Source: Clostridia bacterium
GTDB lineage: Bacteria; Bacillota; Clostridia; Christensenellales; Aristaeellaceae
Reading direction: 5' to 3'
DNA length: 64,000 nt
NCBI GenBank assembly: GCA_017532155.1
Contig: JAFXJP010000008.1
Span: 1 to 64,000 of the forward strand
This document shows positions 29,559 through 38,224 of the stretch, in pieces. Made by a program: the position numbers and the translations under genes. The notes beneath the pieces were generated by a model. The model was not told the origin of the DNA and did not search any database. It saw nothing but the letters and a program-made list of their open reading frames with translations. Every line of letters begins with the position of its first letter. Positions within the stretch are counted from its first letter, which is position 1.

Positions 29559-31263
29559 GATTTTGATATTCCGGCAAAACAAAGTGAAATTCGCTGCCCC
29601 AGCCGGGTGCGCTCACAACACTGATCTTCACCTTCATTTTTTGCAGTATTTCTCTGGCAATGCTCAGCCCCAGCCCGCTGCCCTTGGCGCCGTGGCTGGG
29701 ATCAGCCTGATAAAACCTTTCAAAGGCGTGGCGTACATTTTCCTCGCTCATGCCAATGCCCGTATCGCGCACGAAAAAGCGCATGCCCTGCGGCGCATTC
29801 TCCGCGCCCAGCGTAATGCTGCCGCCCGCAGGCGTGTATTTGATGGCGTTGTCAAGCAGTATGGTCAGCACCTGCTGCAGCCTGTCCTCATTGGTATACA
29901 CGTCGCTGTTTTCCTTGGGCAGGTAGAGTTTCAGCTCCAGGCCCTTTTCCTTCGCCAGCCCCTGCGTGCGGTCATGCAATTCATAAAGCGTCTCTACGGG
30001 ATCCACGCGCTCCATCTCAAAGGCAGAGGATGCCGCCTGCAGCCGACTCAATTCCAGCAGATCATTCACAAGGCGCGTCAGCCTGCGCACCTCCGCCACG
30101 ATCATATCATAATATCGCTGCTTTTCACTTTCCTCCACCAGCCCGTCGCGCAGGCCCTCGGCAATGCCGCGCATGGACGCCAAAGGCGTGCGCAGCTCAT
30201 GCGAAATATTGGCCACGTAATCGCGCCGGGTTGTTTCCAAACGCTCCTGCTCGGTGATATCGCGGATCATGGCGATTGCGCCGCGCCGTTCCATTTCGCG
30301 GGCAGGCAAGGGGCTGAATATCACCAGCAGTGTGGCGTCGCCCACCTTCAGGCGCAGATCGGGCGCCATTTCGCCCAGCGAATGGAAAAGCGACCCCTGC
30401 ACGCGCGCATAGGCGTCGCTGTCGCGGCCGCCAAGCAGCTTGAGCGCCGCCTTGTTTTCATGCAGCACTGCGCCCTCTTCATTGATCGCAATCACGCCCT
30501 CGCTCAGGCCCGAAAGCACCAGGGCAAAGGTATCGCGCTCATAGGTCAGATCGCGCATGGATTTACGCATCATGCGGGCAATGCGGTTAAACGCACGGCC
30601 TGCCTTATCCATCTCCATGGGCAGCGATTCACTCACATGCACGTCCTCGCCCTCGCTGAGGCGCTGCACGGCGTCCACAATTTCATTCGCCGGTCTGCCC
30701 ATGTACATGGACAGCGCCAGAGTAATGATCAGCATCAGAATGGTCACCGGCACCATATAGGAAATCAGCTTGGAGCGAAAATCGCGCACTGCGCTGTCAT
30801 AGGGCATCATGGGCTTGCCGGCCACAATCACGCCGTTATCCTGCCGCAATGCCAGCAAAAAGCAGGTGTCGCCTGTTTCCACCTCGCCAACAAACACATA
30901 CTCATCCTGTACCAGACGAGTCATCAGCTTTTCGATCATCGCCTCGTTCAGATATTCTGTGCCATGCGCCGAGTAGGCCAGGATATGCTCCTGCGCATCC
31001 GTCATCAGGAAGAACGCGCCGTCCGAATTGATGCGCGGATTCAGCGCATCGTTTAGCTCTTCGATTGTCAGCGCGCCCGCTGTGTACTCCTCCAGCAGCT
31101 TTTGCGCCATCTGCACGTTGTGCTGCAGCTCCTCCCGGGACATATCGGCATAGGAATTGCGCGTGATGGCGTTGGAGATGATATACAGTACCACCGTTAC
31201 CACCACGATGCACAGCGTGGCCATCAGCATCAGCCCGCGCAAAAAGGCCTGTAGTTTACGCAT
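29542..31263 (-). CDS. Sensor histidine kinase (HAMP-PAS-HisKA-HATPase)
   Basis: 573 aa. There is a membrane segment near residues 8-30 and another near 165-188 flanking an extracytoplasmic sensor of ~135 residues. HAMP follows (MYMGRPANEIVDAVQRLSEG), then a PAS-like domain (LVLSGLSEGVIAINEEGAVL). HisKA carries the phospho-accepting His in YVANISHELRTPL (about 352). The HATPase shows N-box DNAIKYTP, G1 VRDTGIGM and G2 KGSGLGLSIA. The layout is that of PhoR/ResE/WalK-type kinases; the stimulus is unknown. Its start overlaps the response regulator stop by 8 bases. Confidence 0.93.
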   Translation of the reverse strand: MRKLQAFLRGLMLMATLCIVVVTVVLYIISNAITRNSYADMSREELQHNVQMAQKLLEEYTAGALTIEELNDALNPRINSDGAFFLMTDAQEHILAYSAHGTEYLNEAMIEKLMTRLVQDEYVFVGEVETGDTCFLLALRQDNGVIVAGKPMMPYDSAVRDFRSKLISYMVPVTILMLIITLALSMYMGRPANEIVDAVQRLSEGEDVHVSESLPMEMDKAGRAFNRIARMMRKSMRDLTYERDTFALVLSGLSEGVIAINEEGAVLHENKAALKLLGGRDSDAYARVQGSLFHSLGEMAPDLRLKVGDATLLVIFSPLPAREMERRGAIAMIRDITEQERLETTRRDYVANISHELRTPLASMRGIAEGLRDGLVEESEKQRYYDMIVAEVRRLTRLVNDLLELSRLQAASSAFEMERVDPVETLYELHDRTQGLAKEKGLELKLYLPKENSDVYTNEDRLQQVLTILLDNAIKYTPAGGSITLGAENAPQGMRFFVRDTGIGMSEENVRHAFERFYQADPSHGAKGSGLGLSIAREILQKMKVKISVVSAPGWGSEFHFVLPEYQNQEKPQ

Positions 31264-31951
31264 CTTCTACCTCAATTTTATATCCTACGCCATACACCGC
31301 GCGCAGCTGCAAGGAAGTATCCTGCGGCATTTTCTTGCGAATGCGCTTGATAGAGGTATCCACCACGCGGCTGTCGCCGTCAAAATCAAAGCCCCAGATG
31401 GAATCGAGCAATTGCTCGCGGGTAAACACCTGCCTGGGTTGACTGGCCATCAAATGCAGGATTTCTACTTCCTTGGGAGAAAGCACCACGCTTTCGCCGT
31501 TTACGCGCACCTCATAGCAGCGCAGATCAATCTCGGTATTGCCCACCTGCAAGCGGCTGTTTTCCGGCGCCACTTGCAGAGAATTGAGGCGGCGGAAAAT
31601 CACCTGAATGCGCGATACCACCTCGCGCGGGCTAAAGGGCTTGACGATATAATCATCCGCGCCCAGCGCAAAGCCAAGCAGACGATCTACCTCCTCACCC
31701 TTGGCGGTCAGCATAATCACCGGCGTCATGCTCACCGCGCGGATATCCGAGCATACCTGCGTACCGCTGCGGCCGGGCATCATGATATCCAGGATCACCA
31801 GATCGGGCCGCATGCGCGTAAAGGCTTCCATCACATCGCTGCCGCGGAAGACAGAGTACACCTCGTATCCCTCGCGGGTCAGATAGAGCCTGAGCGACTC
31901 ATGAATGCCCACTTCATCATCGGCAATGAGGATCAGCTTCTTACGATTCAC
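31256..31951 (-). CDS. OmpR/PhoB-family response regulator
   Basis: 231 aa. The receiver domain has the acidic pair DD (residues 11-12), the phosphorylated Asp in LVILDIMMPG (D55), and Thr/Lys residues in MLTAKGEE and DDYIVKPFSPRE. The C-terminal winged helix ends with VVDTSIKRIRKKM and RAVYGVGYKIE. The start codon is GTG, with AGGAGG 5 bases upstream. The gene begins only 16 bases after the hup terminator T run, so no separate promoter fits between them; expression may depend on readthrough or on a promoter within hup. Confidence 0.93.
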   Translation of the reverse strand: MNRKKLILIADDEVGIHESLRLYLTREGYEVYSVFRGSDVMEAFTRMRPDLVILDIMMPGRSGTQVCSDIRAVSMTPVIMLTAKGEEVDRLLGFALGADDYIVKPFSPREVVSRIQVIFRRLNSLQVAPENSRLQVGNTEIDLRCYEVRVNGESVVLSPKEVEILHLMASQPRQVFTREQLLDSIWGFDFDGDSRVVDTSIKRIRKKMPQDTSLQLRAVYGVGYKIEVEDA

Positions 31952-31966
31952 ATGTACCTCCTATTG

Positions 31967-32004
31967 AAAAAACGGAGGGGAAATTGCCTTCCGCCCTCCG
32001 TTTT
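31967..32004 (-). terminator. Terminator after hup, abutting the response regulator RBS
   Basis: AAAACGGAGGG and CCCTCCGTTTT pair on the minus strand around a 15-base loop and are followed by TTTTTT, then CAATAGGAGG, the Shine-Dalgarno region of the response regulator gene. Confidence 0.8.
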
Positions 32005-32018
32005 CAACGCCATGCGTA

Positions 32019-32294
32019 TTACTTGTTCACTTCATCCTTGAGCGCCTTGCCAACCTTGAAGGAAACGGCCTTGGACGCAGGAATTTCGATTTCTTCGCCG
32101 GTGCGGGGATTGCGGGCCGTGCGGGCAGCGCGCTCCTTGGCTTCGAAAGCGCCAAAGCCAACGATCTGCACCTTATCGCCGTTCTTGAGGGCGTCGGTCA
32201 CGATGTCAAACAGAGCGGTAACGGCCTTGTCAGCGTCCTTGCGGGAGAGATCGGCAGCCTTGGCAACCGCGTTGATCAGTTCAGTCTTATTCAT
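32019..32294 (-). CDS. hup: HU-family DNA-binding protein
   Basis: 91 aa, the standard HU length. The sequence MNKTELINAVAKAADLS, GDKVQIVGFGAFEAKERAA and ARNPRTGEEIEIPA (the DNA-binding arm with its Pro) is diagnostic. HU bends and compacts DNA. The start at 32294 follows AAAGGAGG by 9 bases. It is third in the cluster spoVB-like, mazG, hup, an order known from many Firmicutes. A small hairpin, GGTGCA-TTT-TGCACC on the plus strand, lies just upstream of the ribosome binding site. Confidence 0.96.
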   Translation of the reverse strand: MNKTELINAVAKAADLSRKDADKAVTALFDIVTDALKNGDKVQIVGFGAFEAKERAARTARNPRTGEEIEIPASKAVSFKVGKALKDEVNK

Positions 32295-32343
32295 TGTGGT
32301 TCCTCCTTTAATGGTGCATTTTGCACCGCTGAATAGCAATTAT

Positions 32344-33711
32344 TTAGGAGCGGGAAAAGCTCCTTGTACAGTATACATGGATTTCGTCACTTGTCAAGTT
32401 TTCCAGCGATTTTCCTTGTAAAATCGCCTCTTTTTCTGCATTTTCGAAGCATTTGATCACATTTTGCAGCGCATGATGCACCTTTTCCTCGGCACAGGCG
32501 TCTTTTAGGCGCATTTCCTCCACCGCCAGAAGAATTCTCCCCTCCGGCGTATCGCCAAACGCTTCCCGCAATTCTTTTTGCACCGCAAGGGGCAATTTGC
32601 TGATTTTGCCCAGCATCTTTTCTGCCCGTCTAAGGGAGGGCAGCCCTTCGCTTACATCCTTCAGCCTGGCCGCAAAGGTGGTATTCCCGCGTTCTGCCTG
32701 TTTCATGCGCTCCCAGTTGTCGCCCACAGCGTCGGCGTTGCTGAGCGTTTTTTCGCCGAAAATGTGTTCATGGCGGTGGATCATCTTGCGACAGATATCC
32801 GTGGTCACGTCGCTGAGTTCAAACGTGCCGTACTGCTCGCCGATGCTGGCCTGGAAATACACCTGCAAGAGCACATCGCCCAATTCATCCGCCACATGCT
32901 CATAATCCTCATCCTTGATGGCCTGAGACACTTCGTACGCTTCCTCGATCAGATAGCGCGCCAGCGTTTCATGCGTCTGCTCCTTATCCCACGGACAGCC
33001 ATTTTCGCCGCGCAGCACATCCATCACACGCTTTAAATCGTAAGCGTCAAAGCGCTCGCGCTTGACCAGCTCCACCGGCGGAATGTACAGCGCGCAGGTG
33101 TGGTTGTACTTGCTCTGGCGATCCATTTCGCACAGCGGAATTTTAATATAAGTGCGCTCCATTTTTTCGCTGGGTGCAAAGAAATACGCCTCGCACTCAT
33201 CGCCATACCAGGGCGTAAGCTTGAGCTTGCATTCACCTGCCAGCATGCGGGAGTTAAGCTCTACGATCAAAAGGCCATCCTGCGTCTGCGGTACGGTCAG
33301 TTCCATCGCAGATGAGATGCGCACAGGCATTTTCGCGCCTGCCGCCTGCAGAAGCGGCGCAGAAAGCGATATGCCGCCCAGCATTTGCACATTGTCAGGG
33401 CATTGATCCAGCAGCGCCGTCACCGTCGCGTCTGCCGCAGCATCAAGCACGGCGTACACCACATTGGCGCGCTTGGCGGCTTTCATCACAGTCTCAGCCG
33501 CCGCCTGGATAAACTCCTCAAAATCCTCGCACTCCTCGTGCAATTCATCCAGTGTTTCAAAGGAAAGCCCTTTTTCACGCAGATATTTGGCCGCATCCAC
33601 TTCACCTGTGCGCAGGATCAGCCGTTTTGCCTTTTCCAATGTTTCCAGCACGCCCAGGGTAATATGCGCGCGCGCGCCCGGCCCCAGCGATACAACAGTT
33701 ATCTTATGCAT
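32344..33711 (-). CDS. mazG: Tetrapyrrole-methylase-like / MazG nucleoside triphosphate pyrophosphohydrolase (YabN type)
   Basis: 455 aa, a two-domain fusion as in Bacillus YabN. Residues about 1-215 read as a degenerate tetrapyrrole (SAM) methylase fold starting VVSLGPGARAHIT. Residues about 225-450 form MazG (GCPWDKEQTHETLARYLIEEAYEV, split in the motif pair EExxE and ADELGDVLLQVYF). MazG hydrolyses non-canonical NTPs to NMP and PPi in the cytosol. The start lies 3 bases after the flippase stop, so the genes are one transcription unit. The role of the methylase half is unknown in this family. Confidence 0.93.
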   Translation of the reverse strand: MHKITVVSLGPGARAHITLGVLETLEKAKRLILRTGEVDAAKYLREKGLSFETLDELHEECEDFEEFIQAAAETVMKAAKRANVVYAVLDAAADATVTALLDQCPDNVQMLGGISLSAPLLQAAGAKMPVRISSAMELTVPQTQDGLLIVELNSRMLAGECKLKLTPWYGDECEAYFFAPSEKMERTYIKIPLCEMDRQSKYNHTCALYIPPVELVKRERFDAYDLKRVMDVLRGENGCPWDKEQTHETLARYLIEEAYEVSQAIKDEDYEHVADELGDVLLQVYFQASIGEQYGTFELSDVTTDICRKMIHRHEHIFGEKTLSNADAVGDNWERMKQAERGNTTFAARLKDVSEGLPSLRRAEKMLGKISKLPLAVQKELREAFGDTPEGRILLAVEEMRLKDACAEEKVHHALQNVIKCFENAEKEAILQGKSLENLTSDEIHVYCTRSFSRS

Positions 33712-33714
33712 ACG

Positions 33715-35331
33715 TCACTTTCTCCAAATCAGTCTGCGCACCCGCGCGGGTACGTCTTCCTTTTTGATCGCGCCAAACTTCAGCGCGCACAGCGCATATA
33801 CTGCCACGCCCGCGCCTACGCACACAAGCACCGCAATAAGCAGCATCAGCCGTCCGGCGGAAAGCATTTTTTCGGTAAAAATGAACTGCCACAGCACAAA
33901 TACCACCGCGCCCATCAGCAGCGTACAGGCGCCCGGCCGCAGGATCAAATCCTTCACAGAGAAGCGGCAGCCCGTGTACTTGACCACATAATAAAGGTTC
34001 GGCACCATGCTGACGGTATAGCATACCAGCGAGGCAATGGGCGCGCCGTGAATATCAAAGCCCGGAATGCCCACCAGCACATAATTGAGGATAATCTTGC
34101 AGACAACGCCCGCCATCAGCGTATACATGGGGATGCGCTGCTTGCCGCAGCCCTGCAATATGCCGCTGGTCGCCTGCACAACGGTGAACAGTACGATCGT
34201 CATGGCGCTGACATTGAGCAACGAGGCGGCTACATCCAGCTGCGCTGCAGTATAGCTGTTGGAATAGAACAGATACAGCAAAGGCTTGGCCATCAGACTC
34301 ATACCCACCGAGCAGGGGAAGCCTACCACCACCGCCACGCGCAAACCCGTTGCGCTCTCACGCGCCGCCGCTTCGCGGTCATGCTTTGCCAGCGCCGCCG
34401 AAATCGCCGGCACCAAATTGGTGCTCATCGCCATCGCCAGCGCCGTAGGCACGTTGATAAGCGTAATTACCATGCCGGAGTACAGGCCGTAGCGCACCAG
34501 CGCCTCGGTCGCGTCCATGCCGCCCGCTTCCATCAGATCGGTCAGCATAAAGCTGTCAATCAGCCCAGCCAGCGGCACAATGCACGCGCCCAGCGTGATA
34601 GGTACAGAGATTGCAAGCAGCCGCTTGCCAATCGTTTTGTTGCTCAAAAGCGCTGCGGATTCATCCTGCGCAATGGCGGCAAATTCCTTTTTCGTGCGCG
34701 TATGCGTGATCATCATATACATCAGCGCCGCCGCCTCCGCCATGGAGGTACCCAGCAATGCGCCTGCTGCGCCCCAGGCCGGGCCGCCCTGCTTCATGCC
34801 AAGCACCGCCAGCGGCAGCGCCACCGCCACCTTGCCTACCTGCTCAATCAGCTGCGAAACAGCTGTGGGCAGCATATTGCGATGCCCCTGCATATACCCG
34901 CGGAAGGCGCTCATCACGCACACCAGCAAAAGACTCGGCGCAATGGCAATAAAGCCCGCCTTGGCCGCAGCCGTGCCGACGCGCTCGGCCAGATACCCGC
35001 TGGCAACCATCAACAGCAGCGTTGTGATCAGGCCCAGCACGCCCAGCGCCCAGGCTGCCACACGGAAAATACGCCGCGCGGATCGGGGATCCTGGCACGT
35101 CACATAATGCGACACCATGCGCGAAATGGCCACCGGAATGCCCGCCGACGAAATTGTCAGCAGCAGATTATACGAAGGAAATACCTTCTGATAAATACCA
35201 AGGCCCTCGCCGCCGATATACGCCGCCAGCGGAATGCGATACAGCACGCCAACGACCTTGCAGATCAGTCCGGCCAGGCCCAGGATGGAAATGCCGCCAA
35301 TGAGCGACTTTGTTTTCTCAGCCACAGTCAT
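33715..35331 (-). CDS. SpoVB/YabM-like polysaccharide flippase (MATE/MOP superfamily)
   Basis: 538 aa with about 14 hydrophobic segments. The N-terminus (ISILGLAGLICKVVGVLYRIPLA, then YIGGEGLGIYQKVFPSYN) is typical of the SpoVB/YtgP/MurJ-type lipid-linked sugar flippases. It should move a lipid-linked cell-wall or polysaccharide precursor across the cytoplasmic membrane. Order with mazG and hup matches the yabM-yabN region of Firmicutes; I see no S4-domain gene after hup as in Bacillus. The start has GAGGGAGA close upstream. Whether it acts in sporulation cannot be decided here. Confidence 0.9.
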   Translation of the reverse strand: MTVAEKTKSLIGGISILGLAGLICKVVGVLYRIPLAAYIGGEGLGIYQKVFPSYNLLLTISSAGIPVAISRMVSHYVTCQDPRSARRIFRVAAWALGVLGLITTLLLMVASGYLAERVGTAAAKAGFIAIAPSLLLVCVMSAFRGYMQGHRNMLPTAVSQLIEQVGKVAVALPLAVLGMKQGGPAWGAAGALLGTSMAEAAALMYMMITHTRTKKEFAAIAQDESAALLSNKTIGKRLLAISVPITLGACIVPLAGLIDSFMLTDLMEAGGMDATEALVRYGLYSGMVITLINVPTALAMAMSTNLVPAISAALAKHDREAAARESATGLRVAVVVGFPCSVGMSLMAKPLLYLFYSNSYTAAQLDVAASLLNVSAMTIVLFTVVQATSGILQGCGKQRIPMYTLMAGVVCKIILNYVLVGIPGFDIHGAPIASLVCYTVSMVPNLYYVVKYTGCRFSVKDLILRPGACTLLMGAVVFVLWQFIFTEKMLSAGRLMLLIAVLVCVGAGVAVYALCALKFGAIKKEDVPARVRRLIWRK

Positions 35332-35434
35332 TCTCCCTCTTTAAGAAAGCATAGCATAACTATTATATTATATCGCAAAAGTGCCCAATCGAAAAGGCAA
35401 AACGGCAATTTCTTTTTCATAAATGCGTCATTGC

Positions 35435-35464
35435 TTTACATTTACCCGCCTGATGCTGTATAAT
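35435..35464 (+). promoter_or_regulatory. Promoter of the 157-aa membrane protein
   Basis: TTTACA (35435-35440) and TATAAT (35459-35464), 18-base spacing, about 34 bases before the start codon. Confidence 0.6.
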
Positions 35465-35497
35465 AATATATGTTATTTTTGAACCCGGAGGTAAATC

Positions 35498-35971
35498 ATG
35501 TATACCGAGAAAAGCTATCAGGAAAATCGTCAGCAGCTGAAGCGCCGTCTGCTGTGCATCGGCCTGCCTGTGCTTGTGCTGTTTGTTCTCATGCTTGTTT
35601 CCTTCTTTGTGCGCTGGCCGGAAGCTGTCACCGTTATTTTGTCCATTGCCGCCTTCGGTCTGGCCATTTTCTGCTACAGCATGTTCATTTCCCCGCTGCG
35701 CGCCTACGGCAAACACATCCATCATGCCCTCAATGGCCGCACCCGCCAGATCACCGGCGCCTTCCTGACAATGGAAGAAGAGACCGTCTGGCGCGATGGC
35801 GTGCAGTTTTATCCCTTCATGATCAGCGTTGGCGACAAAAAGGAAGAAGAGAATCATCGTCTGTTCTACATGGACGCCAATTTCCCCCGCCCCGAATGGA
35901 AGGAAGACGACGTGCTGCTGATCACCTCCTTTGATAACCGCGTAACCGCCTGGGAATATGTAAAAGAATAA
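35498..35971 (+). CDS. Two-helix membrane protein, unknown function
   Basis: 157 aa. A short basic N-terminus is followed by two hydrophobic segments (about 17-38 and 43-66) and a soluble C-terminal domain of ~90 residues (GRTRQITGAFLTMEEETVWR, then LFYMDANFPRPEWKEDDVLLI). The tail looks like a beta-rich domain with a conserved-looking aromatic core, but I cannot name it. GGAGG precedes the start by 9 bases. The gene is monocistronic, with its own promoter and a strong terminator. Confidence 0.65.
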   Translation: MYTEKSYQENRQQLKRRLLCIGLPVLVLFVLMLVSFFVRWPEAVTVILSIAAFGLAIFCYSMFISPLRAYGKHIHHALNGRTRQITGAFLTMEEETVWRDGVQFYPFMISVGDKKEEENHRLFYMDANFPRPEWKEDDVLLITSFDNRVTAWEYVKE

Positions 35972-35981
35972 TAGCCGCACT

Positions 35982-36018
35982 AAAACAGCGAAGGAATGTT
36001 ATTCCTTCGCTGTTTTTT
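35982..36018. terminator. Bidirectional terminator, 16-bp perfect stem
   Basis: AAAACAGCGAAGGAAT and ATTCCTTCGCTGTTTT pair perfectly around GTT. It separates the 157-aa gene from the convergent zinc-ribbon gene. Confidence 0.92.
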
Positions 36019-36409
36019 ATTGATGCATATTTTTGCCGCACTTGGGACAATACGTAAAGCTGCGCTTGACGCTTTCGCCGCAGTAAGGACAAAATCCCTT
36101 TTCTTCCGTCTTTTCCTCCAGCATATGCCCTTCGCCGCCTGCGCCAAAGTACGCATTGAGCGGATCAGGCTCTTCGTCATCCTCCACAATGTCAATCACC
36201 GAGTGACGATTCTTCGCCGTTGCATTGTAAAACTGGAATCCGGCAGCCACCAGGCACATGATCACGCCAATCACACCAAAGAGAACAAAAAATGACGGCG
36301 CGCCCATCGATGCTGCGCTTGCGCTCCAGATCACGCAAAAAACCGCGCCAAAGATATACGCAATCCCGCCCTGCATGCTGGGCCCGCGGCCAGGCTTGAT
36401 GCTTTTCAT
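36017..36409 (-). CDS. Membrane protein with C-terminal zinc ribbon
   Basis: 130 aa. Two hydrophobic segments (about 14-33 and 38-60) are followed by an acidic linker and a zinc ribbon, FCPYCGESVKRSFTYCPKCG, with the two CxxC pairs near the C-terminus. Similar architecture occurs in many small Firmicutes proteins of unknown role. The ribbon should face the cytoplasm. AGGAGG precedes the start by about 7 bases. No operon partner. Confidence 0.7.
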   Translation of the reverse strand: MKSIKPGRGPSMQGGIAYIFGAVFCVIWSASAASMGAPSFFVLFGVIGVIMCLVAAGFQFYNATAKNRHSVIDIVEDDEEPDPLNAYFGAGGEGHMLEEKTEEKGFCPYCGESVKRSFTYCPKCGKNMHQ

Positions 36410-36547
36410 TTTTCTTCCTCCTTTCCTGAAAGCAGCTTAAGCATACCATACTTTCTGCAAAAAATCACTCAAAATGCACAATTCATACATTTGGTCGCCC
36501 CAAAACCGCTTCTTTTTGCACGAAGCATGCAATTATCCCGGAAACAA

Positions 36548-36577
36548 TTGCAGATTACCCCAAAAACGTGATATGAT
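36548..36577 (+). promoter_or_regulatory. Promoter of the sulfatase gene
   Basis: TTGCAG (36548-36553) and TATGAT (36572-36577) with 18-base spacing; the -10 is preceded by TGA, close to an extended -10. Confidence 0.5.
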
Positions 36578-36629
36578 ATAGGTGTTCATTTGTGCTTATC
36601 GCAGTTTTATATACAGGAGGAATTATTTC

Positions 36630-38177
36630 ATGTCCAACACGCAGCATCCCAATCTTTTGTTCGTCATGACCGATGATATGGGCGCCTGGGCCATGCACTG
36701 CGCCGGCAACGATGAAATCCATACCCCCAATCTGGACCGTCTGGCCCAAATGGGCATGCGCTTTGAAAACCTTTTCTGCGTATCGCCCGTATGCTCGCCC
36801 GCGCGCGTATCGGTCTATACCGGTCAGATTCCCTCCCAGCACGGCGTGCATGACTGGCTGTGCAAGGGCCACTTTGACACAGAGAAATTCCTCTCCGACG
36901 AATTGAAGGAGGGCTTCAAGATTGAGCCCGCGCCCTTTGAATTTATGTGGCCGCGCGTGCACCTCTCCTCCGACCAGCCCATCCACTATCTGCGCGGTGA
37001 GGATGCTTTTACCGATTATCTGGCCGGCGCCGGCTATGAATGCGGCCTCTCCGGCAAGTGGCACATGGGCGACAGCGCCGTGCCGCAGGCAGGCTTCACC
37101 TACTGGCACACCACAGCCAACGGCGGCGAAAACTATTTCTATCCCATCGTGTTTGACCAGGATCAGCAGAAAATGGTGCTCAAGCGCGAATATTATGTGA
37201 CGGATTATATCGCCGATCAGGCGCTCAATTTCCTTGATGTGCGCGAAAAGGAAAAGCCCTTCTGCCTGTCCGTGCACTTCACCGCGCCGCACTCCCCCTG
37301 GGCCGAAAAGTGCCATCCCAAGGAATTTTACGATCTGTACCGCGACTGCCCGATGGATTCCATCCCCTTCGAGGAAATCCACAAGTGGGTGCCGCACGCC
37401 GATCAGCCCTTTGAAGAATGGAAGAAAAAGCCCCATCCTGGCGTGCGCTTCATCGGCGCCAATTATGCGCCCATCAAGGAAACCTGGTATGAATACTGCC
37501 GCGAAAGCCAGAAGGGCTATTACGCAGCCGTCAGCGCCATGGACCATAACCTCGGCCGCATTCTCGATCGCCTGGAAAAAGACGGCCTGATGGACAACAC
37601 CATCATCGTGTTCACCTCCGACAACGGCAGCAACATGGGCCATCACGGCATCGTGGGCAAGGGCAACGGCACCTATCCTATGAACATGTACGATACCTCC
37701 GTCAAGGTGCCCGGCATCTTCGCGTGGAAAAATCACATTCCCGCCGGCGTTGTCAGCCAGACGATGGTCAGCCATTACGATTTCCTGCCCACCCTGCTGG
37801 ATCTGTGCAGCGTGCCCTACACCTGCCCCGATCGTCTGCCCGGCCAGTCCTTCAAAGAAGTGCTGGAAGGCAAGACCGATTCCTTCCGCGATGACGTGGT
37901 CGTTTACGACGAATACGGCCCCGTGCGCATGATCCGCACCAGGGATTGGAAATACGTGCACCGCTACATGGACGGCTACGAAAACGAGCTGTATGACCTT
38001 GTCAATGATCCCGGCGAGCGCAACAATCTGATCGACGATCCCGCTCAGCAGGAGCGCATCCAGCAGATGCAGCAAAAGCTTACCGGCTGGTTTGAAGCCT
38101 ACGTTGATCCCGCGCTGGACGGCAGCCGCGAGGACGTGCGCGGCGGCGGCCAGGTGCACAGCCACGAATTCAAGTAA
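36630..38177 (+). CDS. Cys-type S1 family sulfatase
   Basis: 515 aa. The formylglycine motif is C55-S-P-A-R in FCVSPVCSPARVSVYTGQ, so Cys must be oxidised to formylglycine before the enzyme works. Metal-site residues are visible in FVMTDDMG, SGKWHMG, FTAPHSPW and FTSDNGSNMG. It hydrolyses a sulfate ester on a sugar or aryl group; the subfamily cannot be fixed by eye. No signal peptide is seen, so it is probably cytosolic. The maturase needed for a Cys-type sulfatase in an anaerobe is encoded at 44362-45468. It is followed by a GlcNAc-type kinase, so a sulfated amino sugar is a reasonable guess. The start at 36630 has AGGAGG 8 bases upstream. Confidence 0.92.
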   Translation: MSNTQHPNLLFVMTDDMGAWAMHCAGNDEIHTPNLDRLAQMGMRFENLFCVSPVCSPARVSVYTGQIPSQHGVHDWLCKGHFDTEKFLSDELKEGFKIEPAPFEFMWPRVHLSSDQPIHYLRGEDAFTDYLAGAGYECGLSGKWHMGDSAVPQAGFTYWHTTANGGENYFYPIVFDQDQQKMVLKREYYVTDYIADQALNFLDVREKEKPFCLSVHFTAPHSPWAEKCHPKEFYDLYRDCPMDSIPFEEIHKWVPHADQPFEEWKKKPHPGVRFIGANYAPIKETWYEYCRESQKGYYAAVSAMDHNLGRILDRLEKDGLMDNTIIVFTSDNGSNMGHHGIVGKGNGTYPMNMYDTSVKVPGIFAWKNHIPAGVVSQTMVSHYDFLPTLLDLCSVPYTCPDRLPGQSFKEVLEGKTDSFRDDVVVYDEYGPVRMIRTRDWKYVHRYMDGYENELYDLVNDPGERNNLIDDPAQQERIQQMQQKLTGWFEAYVDPALDGSREDVRGGGQVHSHEFK

Positions 38178-38184
38178 AATTTCC

Positions 38185-38211
38185 AAACGCCGACCACTGT
38201 CGGCGTTTTTT
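38185..38211 (+). terminator. Terminator between sulfatase and kinase, abutting the kinase RBS
   Basis: AAACGCCGAC and GTCGGCGTTT pair perfectly around CACT and run into six T; AAAGGAG of the next gene begins three bases later. It would limit or regulate readthrough from the sulfatase into the kinase. Confidence 0.85.
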
Positions 38212-38224
38212 CAAAGGAGCAAAT

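Noticed and set aside
36555..38186. 543-codon minus-strand frame opposite the sulfatase
   Set aside because: Shadow of the sulfatase, which carries intact CSPAR and metal-site motifs.
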